A stretch of DNA of 64,000 nt from Actinomadura darangshiensis. Its GTDB lineage: Bacteria > Actinomycetota > Actinomycetes > Streptosporangiales > Streptosporangiaceae. The notes beneath the pieces were generated by a model. It searched no databases and was not told where the DNA came from. It saw only the letters and a list, made by a program, of their open reading frames with translations. Below are positions 1 through 10,400 of this stretch, piece after piece. The stretch is from assembly GCF_004349235.1 (NCBI RefSeq), contig NZ_SMKY01000013.1, positions 1 through 64,000 on the forward strand, written 5' to 3'. The translations under genes were made by a program, and so were the position numbers. Numbering within the stretch: the first letter of the stretch is position 1; every line of letters starts with the position of its first letter.

Positions 1-1
1 G

Positions 2-340
2 CTGAACGTACAGGGAAGCTCGATCCACCCCCCCCTCCTCCCACGCGACTGGCTGCTCATCCACTAGGGCGCCAACCCCCACCAAGGCGCCCTTGTCGTA
101 GCCCACCACCCACAGCACCGCGACCTCCTGATCATCAAGCGAGCCACCCACCAGACCCCGGAAGGCTGGTGGCTGGAAAGCGACAACCAGCAGGCCCCCG
201 GCCGCCAAGACAGCTGGACCTTCGGCCCCGTCCAGGACTCCCAAGTAGTAGGCCGAGTCCTAACTCGCTACCGCCCCCTCCGAGCCCCCCACCTCCCGCA
301 CCGCATCGACCAGAGTCCGCCCGTCACGGGCAACCGCTAG
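2..340 (+). pseudogene. Broken S26-type signal-peptidase-like gene (5' end outside window)
   Basis: Read in the frame that ends at TAG 338-340, this stretch encodes a short S24/S26-peptidase-like sequence. It has a GSS-x-H-P start resembling the catalytic Ser box, then PRDWLLIH, an LLIIKRA segment that fits the catalytic-Lys strand, and GWWLESDN followed by SWTFGPV and VVGRVLTRYRPL. This is the order seen in small actinobacterial S26 proteins such as nickel superoxide dismutase maturation proteases. A TAG at 65-67 interrupts the frame between the Ser and Lys boxes, and the Ser box itself looks eroded (S-I-H-P-P rather than S-M-x-P-T). I read it as a decayed gene. The start lies before the window, so an upstream functional form cannot be excluded. 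Confidence 0.6.
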
Positions 341-830
341 GCCGCGCCGCCCCTCAGTCAGAGTCGGCCCTGCCGGACACCGACCGGTTCAACGGCAGTT
401 GCCCCCAACGACAGACGCACCCACCGGAAGCCCGGCGGGCGTGATGTCCCGGCCGCATCCGGCCGAATGCTGACAGACCGCGACGCACAGCGAGGAAGTC
501 GTGGCCATTCGTATCCGGCGGCGTACCAAACCCGCCGAATGTCAGATCGGACGCTTCTGAAGCACCGGATTCTCCCCAGCGACGGAGGGCTTCAAACGCG
601 GTCCAGCGCAAGTCTGATCAGGCAAATGACCGCGCTGCGAAAGGGTCCGGTAACTGATAGTCGCCTGTGTTGGCTGGGAATTAAGAGAAGACGCGTACGT
701 CGCCCTAACGGCCTACCGAAACACACTGTGATCTACACCACAACGAATGATCCACCGGGGATCTTCCCCTCTTCGGGCCGTCGGGTTACGTTAAGGCGGC
801 TTTAACAACCCTTTACTCCTAGGGGTTCAT
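341..830. other. Gene-free stretch before the RHS locus
   Basis: I see no convincing gene here. Open frames exist on both strands but their translations look like random high-GC peptides with no family resemblance. The last 60 bases are less GC-rich and include an imperfect inverted repeat around 790-806 (GTTAAG-GCGG-CTTTAAC), just before the ATG at 831. This may be the promoter or operator of the LamG/RHS unit, but no clean -35/-10 pair was found. Confidence 0.4.
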
Positions 831-3800
831 ATGGGTCGCGGTTCGGCATGCCGTTGTGCGTCGGTTCTTCGGTTGTTGTTGTGGCGCCGCCCCGGCCCGA
901 TCGCCCGCTTGCTGGCGTTGACAATGGTCGCCGCTGTGCTGCAAGTTCCGATGGCATCGCCATTACCGGGACCCGTAGCCCACGCCGACGAGCCGAAGGC
1001 GGCGGCGACCGAGCAGCAGGCGGTCGCGGTGGCGAAGCAGACTGGGGACCCGGTCGAGGTCATCTCCCGCCGGGGGGAGAGTCGCACGGTGCGGGCGCTG
1101 CCGAACGGCCGGATCGAGGTCGAGCAGCATGTCCAGCCGATCCGTGCCCGCCAGGGCGGCGAATGGGCCGACATCGACACGGCTCTGCACCGCTCGGGCG
1201 ACGCGATCGTGCCGGCCGCGACCACGGTCGGGCTGCGGTTCTCCACCGGTGGGGACGATCCGATGGTGCAACTGACCCGGGCTGGCCGAAAACTGGCGCT
1301 GACCTGGCCGCAGCCGCTGCCTGAACCGTCCTTGGACGGTGACACCGCGGTGTACAAGGGCGTGGCCGGACCGGACGTCGACCTGCGCCTGCGGGCACTG
1401 TCGGACGGGTTCGCGCACGTCCTGGCGGTCAAGACCGCCGAAGCCGCGAAAGACCCGCGGGTGGCCAAACTGGTGCTCGGATTGTCGACCTCGGGGCTTG
1501 CTGTTCGCGAGGACCCTCAGAGCGGGATGGTGACGGCGACCGACACCGGGTCGGGCGCCGGAATGTTCGCCGCACCCGCACCGCAGATGTGGGACTCCTC
1601 TCGCGCGGAACCCGCGAGCGCGCCAGCCCGTGCCGCGCAAGACGCCGGGGAGCCGACCGAGGAACCGGCGATGGGTGCCAAGACCGCGCCGATCGAGGTG
1701 ACGGTGGCCGACGGGAAGGTCACATTGACGCCGGACCAGGCGTTGCTGACCGCGCCCGACACCACGTTCCCGGTGTACCTCGACCCGGTGTACAGGACGC
1801 TGAAGGCGTCGTCGTGGGGGATGGTGACGTCGGGCTGGCCGGATGAGAACTATCCGATGTTCAACGGCAAGTCCACCGAGGGGATGGGGCGGTGCGAGGT
1901 TGCCAAGGACCCCAACTGCGTCAAGAACCAGACCAAGCGGTTGTTCTACCGGTTGCCGCTGCCGTCGCTCAAGGGCCGCTACATCCAGAGCGCCGAGGTC
2001 ATCGCGTACGAGACCAGTGCCTACAACTGCAGTAACAAGACCTCGGTGCAGTTGTGGCGGACCAACACATTGAAGTCGTATGCGACGTGGAACAACACCA
2101 ACAGTTCGTCGGTGTGGGATGCGCATCTGGCCTCGCGAGATGTGGCGTTCTGCTCGAAGGCGCCGGTGGAGTTCGGCGGGTCAACGCTGCGGGCGCATGT
2201 GCAGGACGCGGTGAACAAGGGCTACGGCACGATCACGTTCGGGCTGAAGGCCTACAGCGAGTCGACGATGGACTGGTGGAAACGGTTCGCCGATGACGCC
2301 TACCTGAAGGTGCAGTACAACAACCCGCCCAAGCAGCCCGACACCGACACGATGTTCGCCAAGCCCGGCGGGAGCTGCGCCTCGTCGGGCAGCGCCAAGT
2401 GGGTCAACGTGGTGCCGACGGTGTTCGCGACCCTCGTCGACCCGGATACCGAAGACAAGAACAAGGTGCAAGGCCAGTTCACATTGCACTGGGCCAACAA
2501 CCCGGACGGGTCGGACTGGGGCCCGAAATGGACGTCGGGTCTGGTCGGTCCGAAGACGTCGGGTACCCAATTCCAACAGGAGTTGCCGCCGACGATCCCG
2601 AAGAACACGAGTATCGGCTGGGGCGTCCGCGTCTGGGACGGCGCGCAATGGGGCCCGTGGAGCTACGACGGCGCGCAAACGGGCTGCTACTTCCTCTTCA
2701 ACCCGGACCTGCCGGCCAAACCCACGATCACCTCGACGGACTACCCGGCAGATGGTCCTTGGACGGACGGAGTCGGCGTCCCCGGCACCTTCACCATCAG
2801 TGACGCCGCCGGTCTCGCCGACCGGTACGTAGTCTGGCTGAACGGTGTCCAATACACGACCGTGACCACCAGTGCGGGCGCTGCGCGGCAGGTCCAGATC
2901 ACACCGACGATGTCAGGCCCGAATCACCTGACCGTGGAGGCGTTCACTCCTTCTTCACAAGACGGCAGCACGTTCACCTATCAGTTCCGCGTGAATACCG
3001 GGAAACCGCCTAAGGCGCGATTCTCCCTGGACGAGCCCGCTGGCTCGACGGCTGTGCAGGCTGTTACCCGGGACGGTGACCCGGCCGTTTCGGCGGCGAC
3101 ACACGGAACCGTCACGTTCGGTACTGATGGGCAGGATGGCGATGCGATCCAGTTGGATGGCTCTACGGGATACGCGGCCACGAATGGCCCGGTGATCGAC
3201 ACTACGAAGAGTTTCGCGGTGTCGGCTTGGCTGAAGGCGGACGGTTCGGTTTCCTCACCCACCAGGAACTTCACCGCCGTCTCCGCCCGCGGCGAGAGCA
3301 AGAGTGCCTTCTACTTGAAGTATGTCGAGGCCACGGGGCGGTGGGTGTTCGCGAGGACCGCCGTCGATGGCGATGACCCGGGCTGGTTTCAAGCGGAGTC
3401 GAAAGACCCGGCTCAGACCGATGAATGGACGCACCTGGTCGGGGTCTTTGACGCGGTGGCCAAACGGCTGCATATCTACGTCAACGGTGAGCGGGGCGTC
3501 GACAGCCCCGAAGTGAGCTCGGTGTGGAATGCCAGCGAGGGGTTGGAGATCGGGCGGTCGCAGTGGGGCGGCACTCCCGTCGACTACTGGGCAGGACAGA
3601 TCGACGATGTGCGGGTCTACGACCGGATCGTGGGCCAGGAAGAAGTCAATGAACTCGTCAACCAGCACCCGGTGCTGAAGGCGCGTTGGAAACTCAACAA
3701 GGCTGTGGACCTTTCCAGCCCCGGTGAGCCATCACGGACCCCGCCGGTGCCTGCGCTGACCCTGAGCCAAGGCGCGACCATCGATCCGGACGCGCAGTTC

Positions 3801-4400
3801 ATGTGGGCTTTGGGGGCGGGAGGGCTGAACCTCAACGCCACCGAGCACGCTTACGCGCAGTCGCAGGACTGGGTGATCCACACCGACGAGAGTTTCACGG
3901 TCGCGGGATGGGTCCGCAACGTTGGCAGGCCGCAGCTACCCGCCACGGTGTTCTCCCAAGCCGGAGCCAACGCCAACGTATTCACGCTCCGGTACGTCCC
4001 GGGCGAGGACCCGGAACTGCAGGGAGGCTGGCAGGCCGAGATGCGCAACTCCGACAGCTCCGCTGGCGACCCGATGGTGGCATCGCACTCGGCCTTCCCT
4101 GAAGGGAACTGGGCTCATATCGCGGTCGTGTACGACGCATTGCGGGATCGCCTCAGCCTCTACGTCAACGGGGAACTGGACGAGACCTCCGCGGGGGTGT
4201 CACAGGAGGACCATGTGGTGGGGTTCCCCACTGAGAACGCCCTCCTGCAAGTGGGGCGGAACAAGCTCGGTACCGGCGACGCCACGGAGTCCTGGCCGGA
4301 CGCCATCGACGACATATGGGTCTACCAGGGTGCGCTGACCAAGGACCAGATTCACATTCTGGCCGGGCCAACCGAGATCACCACTGAGGACGGACCCTAG
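831..4400 (+). CDS. Secreted DNRLRE/LamG-domain protein, RHS companion
   Basis: This 1189-aa exported protein begins with a basic N-region and a hydrophobic core ending in A-H-A at residues 50-52, a good signal-peptidase I site. An N-terminal spore-/RHS-associated stretch (about 60-320) precedes a DNRLRE-like beta domain (about 325-500) containing several Cys. A fibronectin/Ig-like linker (about 505-640) follows, then two LamG/concanavalin-like jellyroll domains (about 729-943 and 947-1180) whose ends read DIWVYQGALT and DDVRVYDRIV. Such LamG proteins often sit directly upstream of actinomycete RHS genes. The next gene starts about 70 nt downstream on the same strand. Inferred role: a surface or adhesion partner for RHS toxin delivery. 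Its biochemical function is not known from sequence. Confidence 0.85.
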   Translation: MGRGSACRCASVLRLLLWRRPGPIARLLALTMVAAVLQVPMASPLPGPVAHADEPKAAATEQQAVAVAKQTGDPVEVISRRGESRTVRALPNGRIEVEQHVQPIRARQGGEWADIDTALHRSGDAIVPAATTVGLRFSTGGDDPMVQLTRAGRKLALTWPQPLPEPSLDGDTAVYKGVAGPDVDLRLRALSDGFAHVLAVKTAEAAKDPRVAKLVLGLSTSGLAVREDPQSGMVTATDTGSGAGMFAAPAPQMWDSSRAEPASAPARAAQDAGEPTEEPAMGAKTAPIEVTVADGKVTLTPDQALLTAPDTTFPVYLDPVYRTLKASSWGMVTSGWPDENYPMFNGKSTEGMGRCEVAKDPNCVKNQTKRLFYRLPLPSLKGRYIQSAEVIAYETSAYNCSNKTSVQLWRTNTLKSYATWNNTNSSSVWDAHLASRDVAFCSKAPVEFGGSTLRAHVQDAVNKGYGTITFGLKAYSESTMDWWKRFADDAYLKVQYNNPPKQPDTDTMFAKPGGSCASSGSAKWVNVVPTVFATLVDPDTEDKNKVQGQFTLHWANNPDGSDWGPKWTSGLVGPKTSGTQFQQELPPTIPKNTSIGWGVRVWDGAQWGPWSYDGAQTGCYFLFNPDLPAKPTITSTDYPADGPWTDGVGVPGTFTISDAAGLADRYVVWLNGVQYTTVTTSAGAARQVQITPTMSGPNHLTVEAFTPSSQDGSTFTYQFRVNTGKPPKARFSLDEPAGSTAVQAVTRDGDPAVSAATHGTVTFGTDGQDGDAIQLDGSTGYAATNGPVIDTTKSFAVSAWLKADGSVSSPTRNFTAVSARGESKSAFYLKYVEATGRWVFARTAVDGDDPGWFQAESKDPAQTDEWTHLVGVFDAVAKRLHIYVNGERGVDSPEVSSVWNASEGLEIGRSQWGGTPVDYWAGQIDDVRVYDRIVGQEEVNELVNQHPVLKARWKLNKAVDLSSPGEPSRTPPVPALTLSQGATIDPDAQFMWALGAGGLNLNATEHAYAQSQDWVIHTDESFTVAGWVRNVGRPQLPATVFSQAGANANVFTLRYVPGEDPELQGGWQAEMRNSDSSAGDPMVASHSAFPEGNWAHIAVVYDALRDRLSLYVNGELDETSAGVSQEDHVVGFPTENALLQVGRNKLGTGDATESWPDAIDDIWVYQGALTKDQIHILAGPTEITTEDGP

Positions 4401-4470
4401 CGGCACACCGGCGGCCGAGCGCCGCACGACCGGCTCCGCTCCCTGCGGTGACGGTGAAGACCCCTGTGAT

Positions 4471-7400
4471 GTGCGCCGCCTGGGCGAGGCGGCCGCGATG
4501 GAGGATGCCGTGAACGCAGGCCGGAAGGTGTCTGGTCGCACCCGCCGCAGGACGCTGGTGCTGGGATCACGCCGAGCCATTCTGCTGGCCGCGGGGGCCA
4601 TGGCGGTGGTGATGCCCGCCGGTCTGCTGTCGGTGCCATCGGCGCTGGCTGAGCCGCCGGCCTCGGGCCCGCCGAAGGTGGCGACTCACGAGCGGCCGGT
4701 GCCGGGGCATGACCTGAAGGTCCGGCCCCGCAGAACCGAACCGCCAAAGCCCGGCCCAGCCGCGAAGGTGACCTGGCCGTCCCCTGGCAGCGCAGAGGTG
4801 AGCGTCCCGTCGGGTCCCACCGGCAAGGCCAAGTCGTCGAGAGGCGCGGGCGCCGCCGCGTCTCGCGCAGGCAAGCTCCCCGTGGAGGTTCTCCCACCGG
4901 GTAGGACGCTTGACGCTGCCACCCCAGCCGCTGGGAAGGTGCGCATCCGGGTTCTTGGTCAGCAGACCACCCGCAGTCTCGGCGTTGACGGTCTGGCGTT
5001 CACCGTGGCCCGCACGGACGCCGCGGCACCGGGCAGGGTAGGGGTGCGGCTGGACTACTCGAAGTTCGCGCAGGCGTTCGGCGGTGCGTACGGCGCCCGG
5101 TTGCGGCTTGTGCAGTTGCCATCGTGTGCCCTCACCACGCCGACGATGCGGGAGTGTCGGACGGGTAAGCCAGTCACAGCGAGCAATAACGGAGCTGCCA
5201 AGACACTCACAGCGGATATCGAAGCGGTTCCGGCGGCCGGTTCCGGTTCGCGGGCGGCGGCGGGAGAGAACGGGACACTGCTGGTCGCAACGGCCGGCTC
5301 CGAGGGTTCGCAGGGCGACTACAAGGCCACGTCGCTGGAGGCGTCGGCGACGTGGAGCGCCGGTGGTAATACCGGTGACTTCACCTGGTCGTATCCGATG
5401 CGGGTGCCACCCGTGCCCGGCGGTATGAACCCGAAGGTCGAGATCTCTTATTCGTCCGGAAGCGTGGATGGCAAGACCGCCAACACCAACGGTCAGCCGT
5501 CCTGGGTTGGTGAAGGTTTCGACCTCTGGCCCGGCTACATCGAACGACGCTTCAAATCTTGCGAGGATGATGGCGCGCCCAAGGACGAGTGGGGCAATTC
5601 ACCGGGGGACCAGTGCTGGGGGTACGACAATGCCACAGTCACCTGGAACGGCAAGGGCGGGGAGCTGATCAAGGCGTCCGACGGAACCTGGCGGATGAAG
5701 GGCGACGACGGCACCAAGTTCGAGAAGCTCACCAGCTCCTCCGTCGGCAACGGCGACGAGGACGGGGAGTACTGGAAAGTCACGACGACCGACGGCACCC
5801 AGTACTTCTTCGGGCTGAACCGGCTGCCGGAATGGACGAAGGGCAAGCCGGAGACGCAATCGACGTGGACCGTGCCCGTTTTCGGTGACGATGCGGACGA
5901 GCCCTGTCACAAATCTACCTTCAAAGAGTCTTGGTGCCAGCAGGCCTACCGGTGGAATCTGGACTACGTCGTCGACTCATCCGGCAACGCCATCAACTAC
6001 ACCTACGGCCAAGAGATCAACCATTACGGCCGCAACCTCAAGGCGGAAGACGAAACGTCCTACGTACGTGGCGGTTACCTGAAGACGATCTCCTACGGGC
6101 TCCGCAAGGACGCCTTGTTCGCCAAGGCGCCCGCGCAGGTAACCTTCACCACCTCGGAGCGGTGCGTCCCGGACACCGGCTTCGACTGCGACCCGTCCAA
6201 GATCGGCGACAAGCCCGACTACTGGTGGGACGTCCCGTGGGATCTGCACTGCGACTCCGGCCAGGAATGCAAGGACACGCACGGCAGCCTCGCGCCGACG
6301 TTCTGGTCCCGCAAGCGGCTTACCGAGGTCACCACTCAGATCCTCAAAAGCGATGGGTCGGGGTACCGACCGGTGGACTCCTGGTCGTTGACCCACAAAT
6401 GGGGTTTGGCCGATGTCGAGCGTGACCTGCTGCTGACTGATATTCAGCACACCGGGCACGCCGCCGATGGTGGCACGACCATATTGCCGAAGGTCACCTT
6501 CCATCCGATCCAGATGGACAACCGGCTGGATGAAGTCGGCGACGACATCTTGGGTTACGTTCGCTACCGGGTCGGCGCGATCGACGATGAATCCGGCGGG
6601 CGAATCGACATCAACTACTCCGACTCCGACTGCTCCTTGAGTGATCGGCCAACGCCGGAGACCAATACCACCAGGTGCATGCCGGTGATCTGGACCCCGC
6701 CGGGCCGAGAAAAGCCGATCACCGACTGGTTCCACAAGTATGTGGTCACTTCGGTATTCCAGACCGACCGGACCGGCCTGTCACCGGACATGGTCACCAA
6801 GTACCAGTACGTGGGCGATGCGGCCTGGCATTTCGACGACGACAACGGACTGACCAAGGATAAGAACAAGACCTGGTCGCAGTGGCGCGGTTACGGGCAT
6901 GTCCGCACGTTCACCGGCGATCAGGCCGATCCTGCCACGCAGAGTGATGCCTATTACCTGCGAGGAATGGACGGGGACCGTAAGACCAAGGACGGCGGTA
7001 CCAAGTCGGTCACCGTCTCCGACGGCGAGGGCGGCACCTACACGGATCACGACGCGTTGGCTGGTTTCACGCTCAAGACCGTTCAGTACACCGAGCCCGG
7101 CGGCAACGTACACGCCAAGACCGTCAACACCCCGTGGCGGGTGCAGACCGCCTCCCAGACCCGTTCGGGAAGCACGATCACCGCGAACGTGGTGAGCGCC
7201 GCCTCGTCTCACACGTGGACGGCCAAGGACGGGGGCGGCTGGACCGAGACCAAGACCGAAACCGGCTTCACCGCCTCCGGCCCCGGGATCGGCCGAGTCA
7301 CCTCTGTCAGCGACCTTGGGGACGTCACCACTCCGGCTGACGACAAATGCACCCTGACCACCTATGTCGACAACGTCGGCTCCTGGATGTTGAGTTATCC

Positions 7401-10400
7401 GTCCCGGGTAGAGAGCCTTTCGGTCGCCTGCGCCACAACGCCCACCCGTCCGGACAATGTCGTTACCGATGCCCGTACCTACTACGACAACGGTGGCCTG
7501 GGCGACGCCCCGTCCAAGGGGGACATCACCAAGGTCGAGAACCTCGCCGACTATGACGATGGCGCGCCTCGGTATGTAACGCAGGCCACGACGACGTATG
7601 ACACCTTTAGCCGTGTCACGCAGGTGAAGGACGCGCTCGGGCAGCCGACCACCACGGCCTATATCGATCCCCAGGGCCTGACCACCAAGGTCACGACCAC
7701 CACTCCGCCGGCCAAACCCGAGGTCGCCTCGTCGGCACTGACCACCGTCAAGGAACTGGATCCGGCGTGGGGACAGCCCACCAGAATCATCGATGCCAAC
7801 AACCTCAAGAGCGACCTGGCCTATGACGGTCTAGGCCGGCTGCACAAGGTTTGGCTGCCCGACCGCTCCAAGGCCACCGGCCAGAACCCGAACTACCAGT
7901 TCGACTACCAGGTGGCCGAGGGGCAGATCGTCGCCGTCACCACCCAAGGCCTCACCGCGGCCGGCGCGCAACGGCTTGCGAAGATCGAGCTACTGGACGG
8001 GTGGCTTCGCCCGAGGCAGACACAGGTCCCCGGCCCCGATGGCCGACTGATCAGCGACACCTTCTACGACAACCGCGGCCAGGCCGTCACGACATACGCG
8101 CCCTACACGGCAGAAGAACCTCCCAAGGCAGAACTGTTCGGCATCGACGCCCCGGGCAAGATCGAAACACAGAACCGCACCGAGTACGACGGGCTCGGCC
8201 GCAAGACCGCCGAGCGTGTCACCTCGCACAACGGCAACCAGCCCGAGCAGGAACTGTGGCGCACCACCTACTCCTATGGCGGCGGCAACCGAGTCTCGGT
8301 CACCCCGCCCGAGGGCGGCACCCCGTCCGCGCAGATCACCAATGCCCGCGGGCAGGTGATCGAACGCCGCCAGTACAAGGCCGCCACCCCGGCCGGTGAG
8401 TTCGACGCCACGACCTACGCCTACACCCCAGCCGGCGAGATCGCCTCGGTCACCGACCCGTCCGGCAACACCTACACCACCACCTACGACCTACGCGGCC
8501 GCAAGACCAAGACCACCGACCCCGACAAGGGCGCCGCCACCTACGCCTACAACGACCTGAACCAGCTGACCTCCACTACCGATGCCCGCGGTAAGAAGGT
8601 CTTCGCCGAATACGACGGTCTCGGACGCAAGACCGCCACCCGGAAGGACGCGACGGACGGCCCGCTGCTGACTTCGTTCACCTACGACACCGCAGTACGC
8701 GGCAAGGGCAAACCGGCCACCGCGACCCGCCATCATGACGGCGCCGCCTACACCAGCCAAGCCCGTGTCTACGACTATCTCGGTCGCCCCCAGGTCACCG
8801 GCATCACCATCCCGGAGGAACAGGGTGCGCTCGCCGGAAGCTACGGCTTCAACACCATCTACAACCTCGACGGAACCCTCAAATACAACGGCCTGCCCGC
8901 CGCCGGCGGCCTGCCCGCCGAGAACACCGAGACCGGGTATGACACCTGGCTGAGGCCGACCAGCCTGCATAGCGCGAGCGGCACCTACGTTGGCAGCAAA
9001 ACCACCTACACCCCCACAGGCAAACTCCAGCGACTGGAGCTCGGTGGCACCATCGGCAAACGCGTCTACGAGACCTTCTCCTATGAGTACGGCACCCAGC
9101 GACTGGCTACTGCCCAGACCCTCCGTGAAGGCCGGACGGAATTCGACCGCAATGCCGCCTACCACTACACGGATTCCGGCGCCATCACCTCGATCACCGA
9201 CAGCACCACCGCCGGTATCGACAACCAATGCTTCACCTACGACCACCTTCAGCGCCTCACACAAGCCTGGACTCAGGGCACCACTGATGCCTGCGCCACC
9301 GAACCCGCCGATTCCCTGATCGGCGGCCCGGCCCCGTACTGGCAGACCCTCACCTACGACACGGCCGGCAACCGCAAAGCCGAAACCCAGCACGGCATCG
9401 CCGGTGTTGCCGACACCATCCGCACCTACACCTACAATCCCGCCGGACAAGGCAATCGCCTAAACCAGGTCACCTCGGCCGGACCCACAGGCCAGCGCAC
9501 CGACACCTACGCTTACGACGCCACCGGCAACACCACGCAACGCGTCATCGACGCTGGCCCCTCCAACACCGGCCAGACTCTGGAATGGGACACCGAGGGC
9601 GAACTGGCCAAGGTCACCGAGAACGGCAATGACGCCACCTTCATCTACGACACCGGTGGCAACCGCCTGATACGCAAAGACCCCGCCGGCTCGACCCTGT
9701 ACCTGCCCGGTGGCACCGAACTCCGCGTCCTCAGCGGTTCCACCACCGTAACCGGCACCCGCTACTACGGCTTCGCCGGTCAGACCGTTGTGATGCGCAC
9801 CTCCGACGGCACCGTCACCTATCTGACCGCTGACCACGCAGGCAGCGCACAGATCGCCATCAACGCCGCCACCCAGGCCAGCACCATCCGCCGCTTCACC
9901 CCCTTCGGGGGAATTCGCGGCATGGACGACGACGCCACCTGGCCAAACGACAAGGGCTTCGTCGGCGGTACCCAGGACCCCACGGGCCTCACCCACCTGG
10001 GCGCCCGCGAATACGACCCCGGCACCGGCCGCTTCATCTCCGTCGACCCCCTCATGGACCAGGCCGACCCGCAGCAGATGAACGGCTACACCTACGCCAA
10101 CAACTCACCCGTCACCAACGCCGACCCTGACGGCGACATGTGCCGCAGGACTCGGGACGGCATGGAGTGCTTCAACGGCGATGGCGTGGATCGCCGCCCG
10201 AACAACAAGGGCGGTTATGACGTCTACGACGGCCACGGCACCAGAGTGGCCTCATCCGGCGGAGGGATAAACTCCCGAACGGCACGCAGAGTCGGTGCCT
10301 GGAACACCATCCCAGTTCCCCAGAGCATCGATATCGTGCGCTTCCGGGAAAAGTTCTGGAACTACTTCTACCAGTTCGCCAACCCGGGCGGATATCGTTA

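Noticed and set aside
827-2126. Long minus-strand open frames opposite the LamG gene
   Set aside because: They are high-GC shadows: Arg/Pro/Gly-rich translations with no family resemblance, opposite a protein with a clear signal peptide and domains.
8491-9996. Gly/Val-rich minus-strand frames opposite the RHS repeats
   Set aside because: They are antisense of the repetitive RHS region, which makes long open frames by codon bias.
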